A stretch of DNA of 64,000 bases from positions 46,226,907-46,290,906 of the forward strand of contig OY970820.1 of the NCBI GenBank assembly GCA_963853835.1, read 5' to 3'. This document shows, piece by piece, positions 55,717-64,000 of this stretch. The DNA is from Calendula officinalis (taxonomy: Eukaryota; Streptophyta; Magnoliopsida; Asterales; Asteraceae). The notes below the pieces were generated by a model. That model did not search any database, was not told the DNA's origin, and worked only from the letters and a program-made list of their open reading frames with translations. The position numbers were made by a program, and so were the translations under genes. Every line of letters starts with the position of its first letter. Position 1 is the stretch's first letter.

Positions 55717-55900
55717 CAGAATCAGATGTGATGTGGATTGCGAGTGAGTTGGAAACATAAGCGATCGAAGTTGATGGAGAATCGAAGAGCGAAGAGTAAC
55801 TGTGTGTGTCGCGATGTGTTTTTGTGCGTGCGGTCGAGAATAGAGTAAAGAGAGAAGAGGTGTTCGGATGGGAGTATTTATATGGTAAATAAGTTCGAGC
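55717..55900 (-). promoter_or_regulatory. Internal promoter-like sequence and leader exon before the extra ORF
   Basis: The minus strand reads CCATATAAATACTCCC; TATAAATA lies at 55875-55882. It is followed about 20-60 bp downstream by a pyrimidine-rich leader (CTCTTCTCTCTTTACTC, then ACTCTTCGCTCTTCGATTCTCC) and a splice donor at 55716. The arrangement TATA, leader, intron, ATG is what a stand-alone plant gene looks like. No transcript evidence is available here. Confidence 0.5.
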
Positions 55901-56296
55901 CGAACACGTAAACCGACGTCAAACTTCGAGCCGGGAACAGTAACTTGTTCGGCCCGAAGACAGTTTGAATAATAAATTTTGGATTTTAAATTTTAAAAGA
56001 AAATAAGTGAAAAAGAAAAATTAAACATTAAAAATAAAAAATTAAAAATGAAAAATAAAAAATAAAAAATTAAATAAAAATAAAAATAAAGAAAAATCCT
56101 TATAATTGTCGAGAGACGGAATTTTGAACACGAGAAACGCAGTATCAGCTCCCCCGTTACCCGTTACTGATGAGATGAGTGAATTATCTCCTTTGACAGT
56201 TGACGACCGGGTTTCAAGACGAGTTTCTTGAAAGCCACCGCGATGATACAAAGAATGCAACGATTTATCAAATTGAAAAACAAAAATTGAAGACAA
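55901..56296 (-). other. Spacer between RNase H and the internal promoter
   Basis: AT-rich stretch (AAAATAAAAAATAAAAA at about 56030-56090) plus about 200 bp of ordinary sequence. No protein feature was recognised. Two degenerate TTCGGNCCGAA sites lie at its lower end. Confidence 0.4.
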
Positions 56297-56905
56297 TTAA
56301 GTTTTGAGATTTAGCATACCAAGCTTTGAGACCAGATAATTAAAATGTTTTTCGTCCAAAGCCTTGGTAAACAAATCAGCCAATTGAATATCGGTGGATA
56401 CGAAGTACAATTCAACATTGCCCAGTTCAACGTGATCTTTGATAAAATGATATCGAAGATCGATATGTTTAGTTTTAGAATGCTGAACTGGATTGCAAGA
56501 TATTGCAATTGCACTTCTGGAATCACAATATAAAGGAATGCGGCTATAGGAAAAGCCATAGTCCTTTAATTGTGATTGCATCCATATCACCTCGGACAGA
56601 CAGCTAGCGGTCGCAACATATTCTGCTTCAGCGGTTGATAGTGAGACGCAGTTTTGCTTTCTTGATGACCAGCTGACTAGCTTATCTCCAAAAAATTGAA
56701 CTCCCCCAGATGTACTCTTCCTGTCCAACATACACCAAGCATGATCAGCATCAGAGAAGGCAGAAAGATCAAACGAGGTCTCCTTGGGATACCAAAGACC
56801 AAGATCTCTGGTGCCTTTTAGGTAGCGGAAGATTCGTTTGACTACCAGAAAGTGAGACTCTTTGGGAGTAGCCTGATACCGAGCACAGATGCATGTGGAA
56901 AACAT
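56297..56905 (-). pseudogene. RNase H domain of the large copia element
   Basis: 202 codons, open. They show the copia RNase H motifs SDADHAWCMLDRKSTSG, STAEAEYVA, YCDSRSAI and HSKTKHIDLRYHFI, ending LFTKALDEKHFNYLVSKLGM. The domain normally degrades the RNA template during reverse transcription. It begins at a Met (MFSTCICARYQ) only because the upstream RT frame is broken by a telomere-like patch at 56943-56970. Confidence 0.85.
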
Positions 56906-56942
56906 GATGTCTGGACGACTGGCCGTTAAGTAAAGTAGAGAA

Positions 56943-56970
56943 CCCTAAACCCTAAACCCTACACCCTAAA
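56943..56970 (-). repeat. Telomere-like patch (CCCTAAA x4) inside RT-RNase H
   Basis: Plus strand CCCTAAA CCCTAAA CCCTACA CCCTAAA: four 7-bp units of the plant telomere repeat, one with a single change, followed by CCGAACCG. They replace the short segment that normally joins ...VDVTN(C/Y)R to SLLYLTASRPD, and shift the frame. Confidence 0.85.
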
Positions 56971-58133
56971 CCGAACCGACAGTTTGTTACATCTACCGGT
57001 TTACCATCCAGATTAGCATTTAGTTTGGTGGTCGTGGACATCGGTGTTGCAATTGGTTTACAGTCGTCCATGAGATACTTCGTCAGTAGATCAGAGATGT
57101 ACTTTGATTGATTGATGAAGATTCCAGTGGGAAGTTGACGAACTTGAAGACCTAGGAAGAAGTTCATCTCCCCCATCATGCTCATTTCAAAGCGTTTTAC
57201 CATGAGATCGGAAAAATGTTTGCAATATTTTGGATTTGTAGACCCAAAGATAATGTCATCGACATAGATCTAAATTAGTATGATATCTTCCCTTTGACGT
57301 TTGATGAACAAAGTTGTATCAACTTTTCCCTTTGAAAAGCCAGATTCGACTAAGAACTGGGAAAGAACATCATACCATGCCCGAGGGGCCTGTTTCAAAC
57401 CATATAGTGCTTTGTCGAGAACATAGACATAATCTGGATGTTTTGGATTTACAAACCCCTCTGGTTGATGAACAAACACCTCTTCTTTTAGAATACCATT
57501 TAAGAATGCAGTCTTTACATCCATCTGATAGATAGTAAAGTTTTTGTGAGCTGCATATGCTAAGAAAATGTGAATGGCTTCTATACGGGCAACAGGAGCA
57601 AATGTTTCTTCGTAATCAATGCCTTCCTATTGAGCGTAACCCTTAGCAACCAACCTTGCTTTGTTACGAATGACGATTCCATTTTCATCTTTCTTCTTAA
57701 AAATCCACTTAGTTCCGATGACTGATGATCCCGGGGTTTTAGGAACTAAGCGCCAGACTTTTAATCTTTCAAATTGATTAATTTCTTCTTGCATTGCAAT
57801 TATTCAGTCTGGATCGGAAAGCGCTTCACTGACTTTCTTAGGTTCAGTGGAACTTAAGAATGATGCATGGTGACATTCATCCGCTGAAGCCCTTCTAGTT
57901 TGGACTGAGGACTCTGGGTTTCCGATGATTTGGTCCAAAGGATGTTCCTTTGTCCACTTCGTAGAATGAGGAAGTGGGAGTCGACCAGGGTTAACGTTGG
58001 AATTATCCGTGAAAGCAGGATGTGGTATGATTGCAGTTTCAGGATTTTGGGGATTGATCTGAGGTGGTGGTTCAACACGAGGAAGATGAAATTTAGAGAA
58101 GTCAATCACCAGTGGAGCGATAATATCTGACTA
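56971..58133 (-). pseudogene. Reverse transcriptase region, broken by stops
   Basis: Minus-strand pieces read GTKWIFKKKDENG, NKARLVAKGYAQ, GIDYEETFAPVAR, MDVKTAFLNGILKEEV, YGLKQAPRAWYD, then the catalytic IYVDDIIFGST and MSMMGEMNFFLGLQV. Stops interrupt at 57804-57806 (a conserved Trp position), 57627-57629 and 57270-57272 (Gln positions by family comparison), and at 58131-58133 just upstream. All are explained by single C-to-T or G-to-A changes. The catalytic YVDD is intact. Confidence 0.85.
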
Positions 58134-58166
58134 AGGTGGGGGATCGACTGGTGTAGATTGAGTTCC

Positions 58167-59701
58167 TTATGTTGATGTTGAAGGACCGGCATTTGATGTG
58201 GGTATTGGTGAGGTTGGAGCAGGTGATGTAGGGGATGGAGATTCATTTGTTGAAGGAGTGTTGATTTCCGGAGCAGTGATTGATTGAACATCTACCGGAG
58301 GTGGGGGTGGGGGTGGAGGTGTGTGTCTGACGTTGTGATATTCGTCATAGAAGTGTTCAAATAGGATTTCAAGGTCATTCAGAGATGTTGAATGATCAGA
58401 GGAGGTTGTGGGTAGAGGTATTTCAATACCAGTTGTGCTCGAATCAAGAGTGAATGTTTCATCAAATGATACATTAACACTTTCTCTGACCATTCTTGTG
58501 GATCGGTTGTAAATTCTGAATGAAGCTGATTCCTTTGAAAATCCAATAAAGACTCCTTCTTTAGCTTTCTCTTCAAACTTGTTTAGTTTATCTTTATCAT
58601 GCAGGATGAAGCATCGACTACCAAAGATGTGGAAGAAGTTTACATTTGGTATTCGATTGTTGATGAGCTCATATGGAGTTTTGCTATATGTTTTGTTTAT
58701 TATTGAGCGGTTTTGAGTAAAACAGCCGATGCTGATGGCTTCTGCCCATAAAGACAGAGGAAGTTTTGAGAATGAAAGCATCGTACGAGGAACTTCTACT
58801 AAGGTACGGTTTCGTCTTTCAACAACACCGTTCTGTTGAGGAGTTCGTGCAGCGGAAAACTGGTGGGTGATGCCAGCAGATTCAAGATAAGAGTCAAGGA
58901 CCCGATTCTTGAATTTAGTACCATATTCGGTACGGATTGTTTGAACATTTAATTCCAGGTTCACTTGGGTGTTCTTGATGAATGAGATGATGATCTCTGC
59001 AGCTTCATCCTTTGAGCGGAGGAAATGAACCCATGTGTACCTTGAATAGTCATCAACAATAACCAAAACATATCGTTTACCAGCAAGGCTTTGAACACTC
59101 ATTGGACCACATAAATCCATATGCAGTAGTTCAAGAGGTTTGGAAGTACTTGGAGCCGGTTTAGGTTTGTGAGACTTTTTGGTCATTTTTCCCATTTCAC
59201 ATGATGAACATTTATGATCTTTTTCAAACGCAACATCAGGTAATCCAGACACATGTCCTCCTTTTACGAGTTTGTTCATGGTTTTGAAGTTAAGATGAGA
59301 CAAACGACGATGCCATAACCATGACTCATTGGAAGTAGCTTTTGATACGAGACATACTTCGTCCAGTGGAACCACATCATTAAGATTAATGGTGAAAAGG
59401 TTTGTATCACGGGTTCCGGTAAGAAGTTCTTCGCCATCATATGTACGAATAGCACACTTTTTTGTGCGAAAGTTGACTTCCAGAGTTTTATCCCAGAATT
59501 TACCAATGCTAAAGAGATTATGTAAGAGATCTTCGACAAAAGCAACATTTCTGATAATAAGATTTGGATGAATGATGTCACCAAGTCCTAAAATAGCAGC
59601 TAAATGATCATTTCCAAATTTGCCCGTTCCCAGATATTTGTGACGAAAATTAGTCAATAGATTTTTGTTCCCCATCATGTGCCTTGAACAACCCGAGTCG
59701 A
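58167..59701 (-). pseudogene. Protease end and integrase of the large copia element
   Basis: The frame is open for 503 codons from 59678. The protease signature LDSGCSRHMMG lies at its start (about 59670-59704, just upstream of the first Met). The integrase zinc site is WLWHRRLSHLN...CSSCEMGK. The catalytic core has MDLCGP for the first Asp and NGVVERRN for the Glu, but the second site reads IRTEYGTKFKN where the family has Asp, so a Glu replaces the second catalytic Asp. A Pro/Ser/Thr linker follows. Integration activity is therefore doubtful even apart from the stops elsewhere. Confidence 0.85.
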
Positions 59702-60862
59702 GGTACCATATATTCTACATAAAACTAATAAAACATTTTAGGTACCCAATCATGTATGGGTCCAGAACGATTAGTGACATATGTTTTATGCAGATTTATG
59801 TGATGATCAATTTAGAGCGTTGGGGAACTGCTAGGAGGCAGTTCGGATTTGATTACCCATTTGAGAGATTTTTCAGAGGATTTAATAATCCAATGAGATT
59901 TTTCGTTCTTAATCCAGTTATATTTCACATAAGTAGTCGTTTTAGTGGACGGTTTGTTGCCTTTTGAGGAAACTGATGGTTTTGACTTTTGTGCAGAGTT
60001 TCCTCGAGAAGACTTGTGGCGAGAAGAAAGATGGGAGACAGAAGTTTGTGGAGTTTGAGAAGATTTCTTCGGTTGTTTGAAAGTTTTCTTTTGAGCTTTT
60101 GATGGAGACTATGAGTTTGACGATGTTTGTTTAGAAACTTCCCGATACACGAGGGGACGACGAGACGAAGATTTTTCAGATGTAGGTTTTAATGGACGTG
60201 TAACGGTAGATTTTTCTGATCGAGAGTTTATTGATTTGCAAGGATCTGGATAGTAAGTGGTGCAAGACTGAATGATTTCACGACGTTTACCAAGAAGATC
60301 ATGTCTTTTACCACATGGAGTATCTATTTTAATAAAATATCGTTCATCGTACTGAGAAATTGGTTTATCAGTCTTTTTATCAAAATAAATCTTTTTGCCA
60401 TTTTTATCAGTTTTAATAATTAAATTTACACCATTAACAGTGTGATTAACTAGACGATAAATTGCAGAATCATAAACAATGCCATAAGCTTCTTTCGGAG
60501 AAATAAACTGTCTAGAGTCATTACATTTATTTTTAACTAGAAAAAGATGAAACTACAGACTTAGGTGGACTAGACTTCTTAAGTAGACTAGGCTTCTTAA
60601 GCATACTGGATCGAGTCTGAATAGACTTCTTTGACTGCGAGGCTCTTTTGACTTCATCTTGCTCCAAGGACTTCTTCCCTCCAGACTCTAATCTTCGATC
60701 TGCAAGATTCAAAATAGGTGGATTAGAGCTTCTCTTCAAGATGGTTGGAACTGGGTTTGTTGGTGCTGGTCCTAATAGAGAGGCTTTAGAATTTTGAGAA
60801 ACAGTTTTGTTCGTTTTAGCTTTTAATTGTAAAATGGTGTCCTCTAAATTATGTATTTTGTT
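59702..60862 (-). pseudogene. Gag-protease linker, basic, broken
   Basis: Frames on the minus strand read like a Ser/Lys/Arg-rich linker (SLEQDEVKRASQSKKSIQTR; KTDKPISQYDERYF; KRHDLLGKRREIIQS) leading into the protease. A TAG at 60109-60111 and a frame change near 60533 break it. No catalytic domain is present. Confidence 0.6.
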
Positions 60863-61351
60863 TTAAAGTTTTTCTTTTTCTTTATCAAAGGCCTTATGAG
60901 TTTCATCAATCTCAGTTTCTAATTGGACAATTTTCTTCTCTAAAACTAATGGTGGAACATATAGCTTCGGCTCTTTGATTTGTTTTAAAATTTGGTTTTC
61001 AGGAATGGAAAATTCAGCAGGTGTGATGATTGGAAAATATTCGTTGTGTTCAAATTTTGCTTTCTTCTTTTCATATGTTGAGTTTAAGGCATCATAATTG
61101 AAGCTAATTTGAGCATTTTCTTCCTTTTCCCTGTTGAACTTTTCAATTTCTGCTTCTTCAACTGGAATATGAAGGAAGCTTTGCCATATTCCCAAGTTCA
61201 TGTAATCGTAATTGTATAGTGTGGGAAGAACATCAGCAGCTTTTTCCAGAGGACGGGTATTCTCAGCTCTGAGACCCACTTTTGACTTGAAGGGTCTGAA
61301 CTCTTTTGGCTGGTTTAATTTTATCGTTTGTTCAGTATGACCAGCTTTCAC
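60863..61351 (-). pseudogene. Gag C-terminal segment, second piece
   Basis: 162 codons in the same frame as 61487-62227, separated by one stop (TAA at 61487-61489) with open sequence between. Charged and helical: RPLEKAADVLPTLYNYDYMN, then EEAEIEKFNREKEENAQISF and a C-terminal coiled-coil-like EKKIVQLETEIDETHKAFDK. A TAA at 60863-60865 ends it; open codons continue beyond in the same frame. Confidence 0.65.
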
Positions 61352-61486
61352 AATCGTCTGCCCCAGTTTTGAGATGTGTTCTTCAATATTTTCTTTTCTG
61401 AGAGTAAGACTGTGTATGGTTGCTGATTGTTCATCGATTTCCTTTTTAAAGTTGTTTGTTATGTTTGTGATTTGTTCATTTAGTTT

Positions 61487-62227
61487 TTAAATTTCGTTGT
61501 CAGCCGTCTGCAACTTATCTTGGTAGTCTTTCATCTTGATGTCTGCGGACTTCATCCATTTTTGCTCTCGACCTAGTTGATTTGCCAAGTCGTTTATTCG
61601 TTGTTTGGAGTCGTCTTTATCACTTGACACCGTCTTCATGTTTTTCAAGTTCAAAATTTCATGGTTTTTGGTATTAATAATGTGATTTAGACGATTGACT
61701 TCACTGATGTGAGCAACATGAAACGATGACAACTGTTGTTGTAACTCTTGTGTTTTTTGATTTGAAAGGTTATTTTGATTAACTTGAGGAACAAGAGTTT
61801 CAAGTTGACGACGAAAGGTTAAATTTTCTGCCTTTAATTTTGAGATTTGTGTATTTGATTCATTGGTTGTATTAACTTGTGTTTGTAGACTATTTTGTAA
61901 TTCAGAAATTTGAAATTTATAAGCAGATTTTGACGTAGACAACTGATTTCGTAATTCCTTGTTTACTTGAGTTATTTGAAGAGAACATTGACTTAAACCA
62001 CTTAAATCATTTAGAAGTTGTTCCTTTTCGGATTCTAAAGAAGTAATTTGTTTTGTCAGTTGTGATTTCTCATCAATTTTAAGAAAAAAAATTTCATTAA
62101 ACAAGGAATTCTCCGATTCATCGGTGTCTGAGTCAGGAAATAAAGAGTGAAAAGAAGAAGAGTGTACCTCATGTTCATCACTCTCAGGTATGCCTAGCTC
62201 TGCTCTTAGTTCGTTTGATCTCGCCAT
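61487..62227 (-). pseudogene. Coiled-coil segment of gag
   Basis: 246 codons with strong heptad character (QLTKQITSLESEKEQLLNDL, SELQNSLQTQVNTTNESNTQ). Such a coiled coil between Gag and protease is typical of SIRE-type copia elements and probably serves particle assembly. The frame is continuous with gag except for one TAA at 62261-62263 followed by 11 open codons. Confidence 0.7.
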
Positions 62228-62260
62228 AAGATCCAGACTGGCGGTGCATTCCTCTTCCTC

Positions 62261-63443
62261 TTAATCATCTGAGTCTTCCAACCACTGTAGGTCCTCAGCC
62301 AGTAGGACCTTTCCATTTTCAACTTGCTTGGCCATGAGCATTTTCCTTTTGAAGTATTCAGAGTCTTTCACCTTAGGCTTCTTGCATTCTTTAGCAAAGT
62401 GCCCCGTCATACCACAATTGTAACATTTCTTAGGTGGCTCAGTAGATAAAGATGAGGATTTGTTGTTCGGGGTTTGTGAAGAGGAGTTGAATTTGAAGTT
62501 TGAGGATGATTTGAGGTTGTTGTTGGTTGGATTGTTATAGTACTTGTTATTATAACTTGAAATGAGAGCCAAGGCTTGACGAACCGAATCGATTTCATCT
62601 TTCGTCCCCGCAGGGATCAGAGTCTCTGGTTCCTCATTTACCACTTCTTTTGATTTTGATGCAATCATTGCTTCATTGATACCTTTGTTGAGAGTTATGT
62701 TTTGTTTGGCCAACATTGCAAGAGTGTCAGCAGTATCTTGCCTAGTTTTGGCGATTCCTCTTACCATGGGTTCATATTGATGTAGGTACTCATATAATTC
62801 ATGAATATCTATGGAGCTTAAGTCCTCATGCTGCATCGCACTGTTGCCAAACATCTCCCATTCCGGTAGTAGGGATTGGATAAATTTGATATTAATTTCA
62901 AGTTTCTCTTTGATAAGTTTGTTCTTTCTGAGATCATTGAGCATGTTGTAGAATCTGAGGTAGGTTTGCTCCAATTCTTCTCCCGGGGTAGCTTTGAATT
63001 GACCGTAGGTGTTTAGGGTGGATACCATCTTCGCTTTGTTACCCAGGTCGGTACCCTCCATTTGCTTTTGGATCTCATCCCAGAGCTCTTTACCCGTGCC
63101 AAAACTATCAAGGCTGCTGTAGATTTCATTCGTAATGCCCTGTAGCATATAGGAGTGTGCGTACACATCAGCCCTAGCCCTATCCTTTTGCTCTTGGGTG
63201 TATTCCGCCGGGGGAATTTCGATTACACCTCCAGGTAATGCGGGTTCAGAGTTTGGGGCTGCTTCCAATGCACGATAGAACTTATTGGGTCCGGTTGTAA
63301 GGGAGTCAAGGATATCTGGACCGGAATGTTGGCTCAGGATGAAATGGAAAAAAAAAACGTTTCTTCCATTGACCGTATTCTCCTCGGTAGAGAACAGGTG
63401 GTTTTGTGTCTGATCCAATGGACAAGGCGTCCTTGGAAGTCAT
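62261..63443 (-). pseudogene. Gag (UBN2-type) with CCHC knuckle
   Basis: The likely true start is the ATG at 63441-63443 (MTSKDALSIGSDTKPPVLYR...), because its frame reads the usual RGEYGQWKKR gag opening. An A/T run at about 63349-63358 then shifts the frame into the long open part (GPDILDSLTTGPNKFYRALE onward). Features are an UBN2-like capsid region, HEDLSSIDIHELYEYLHQYE, and a zinc knuckle CYNCGMTGHFAKEC near the end. It binds and packages the element RNA in the family. Broken by the frameshift and the terminal TAA. Confidence 0.8.
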
Positions 63444-64000
63444 TTTTCAGTGGTAAGGATAAGAAAACGACGGGAAAAATTTAAGTGTGGAGAAAGAGTT
63501 CGGGCCGAAGATTGACTTGAGTTCGGGCCGAAGATTGAGTAGTGTTCGGGCCGAAGAAATTGAGATGTTCGGGCCGAAGACTTGGAAGTAGTTCGGGTCG
63601 AAGATTGAGTTGAAGTTCGGGCCGAAGATATTGAGATGTTCGGGCCGAAGACTTGTGTGAATTTCGGGTCGAAGACTTAGTAGTGAGTTCGGGCCGAACT
63701 ATGTTCTGATGTTCGGGCCGAACTTAAAGATGAGTTCGGGCCGAAGATTTTACTGTTCTCGGGCCGAGAACAGTTACGACGTTCTTGTGCAGAACAGTGA
63801 CGAACAGCCAAGAAAAATCCACTAATTTGATCCTAAAATGCTCGTTTCTTAACCGAACTCTTTGATTCTTTTTGAAAAATGACCCAAAACCTTTTTCCTT
63901 CAATCCATTACTACAATCTTAACCAAAAACAACCTAGATCTAATAGGAATATGAATTTTGAAGGTTTTTTGAAGCTTTAATGGTTTTTACTAAAAATCCA
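63444..64000 (-). other. 5' leader of the large copia element (partial)
   Basis: Untranslated sequence between gag and the unseen 5' LTR/primer site. It contains the TTCGGGCCGAA array (63497-63770). No primer binding site is visible before the window ends. Confidence 0.6.
63497..63770. repeat. TTCGGNCCGAA palindrome array, leader copy
   Basis: About 12 sites spaced 20-30 bp: nine TTCGGGCCGAA, two TTCGGGTCGAA and, at the end, TTCTCGGGCCGAGAA, where both half-sites changed together. Most are followed by GA. It is the same motif as the array at 55187-55468 inside the predicted intron of the extra ORF. Confidence 0.9.

Larger units (their letters stand above)
48084..64000 (-). mobile_element. 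Large decayed Ty1/copia retrotransposon with an extra ORF (partial)
   Basis: On the minus strand the order is: 5' leader (from the window edge), gag, coiled-coil segment, protease, integrase, RT, RNase H (56297), spacer with internal promoter-like sequence and intron, extra ORF (54911-50707), about 2.3 kb without genes, polypurine tract, 3' LTR (48084-48387). At least 15.9 kb are in view and the 5' LTR is missing. Motif style and a gene downstream of pol fit the SIRE/Maximus group, though a 304-bp LTR is short for it. Many premature stops and at least two frameshifts make it defective. Confidence 0.85.

Noticed and set aside
56943..56970. True telomere or chromosome end
   Set aside because: Only four units, flanked on both sides by coding sequence of the same retrotransposon.
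63497..63770. CRISPR-like or simple satellite reading of the TTCGGGCCGAA array
   Set aside because: The motif is only 11 bp, the spacing is irregular and the intervening sequences are related; it is part of the retrotransposon leader.

Overview
The window looks like plant nuclear DNA. Its genes have introns, the intergenic DNA is AT-rich, and LTR retrotransposons, a LINE, MULE, hAT-like, Tourist and Stowaway elements are nested in one another. The style of the retroelement proteins points to a eudicot, and I suspect Asteraceae, but that is recall of family resemblance and not a search. Only three ordinary genes are convincing: a MYBC1-type GARP transcription factor (13838-14701, +), an R3H/SUZ RNA-binding protein gene (19323-21354, -, four exons) and a NUDT16-type Nudix hydrolase gene (41420-44020, +, four exons). 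Almost everything else is mobile DNA.

Layout. 67-6030: hAT-like element with a full-length L1-type LINE inside it (448-5850, 17-bp target duplication). 7973-13474: a second hAT-like element split by a complete Ty1/copia element (8106-12920) with identical 166-bp LTRs and one open 1444-codon polyprotein. 13.6-21.5 kb: gene island with MYBC1-like and R3H genes tail to tail; between them lies a MULE (17600-18675, perfect 9-bp target duplication) that carries a piece of an ankyrin/ILK-type kinase gene. 23681-26056: hAT-like element containing another element built around about 200-bp tandem units full of the palindrome GAAGCACATGTGCTTC. 26796-40708: two near-identical copies of a 5'-truncated LINE-like reverse transcriptase flank a large LTR element with 2.77-kb LTRs and no coding capacity (LARD-like); the second RT copy is joined to the LARD by a microhomology junction and preserves the pre-insertion site. 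41.4-44.0 kb: NUDT16-like gene with MITEs in introns 1 and 3. 44.0-48.1 kb: small MITEs and a SINE. 48084-64000: one decayed Ty1/copia element (minus strand, 5' LTR outside the window) with gag, coiled-coil segment, protease, integrase, RT and RNase H, followed by a very long extra ORF.

The most unusual region is the last element. The extra ORF downstream of pol has what looks like its own TATA box, 5' leader exon and intron. The intron and the leader before gag both carry arrays of the palindrome TTCGGNCCGAA, about 12 copies each. RT and RNase H are separated by a short telomere-repeat patch. The LARD LTRs carry three tandem hairpins whose stems differ by compensating changes while the loop stays constant.
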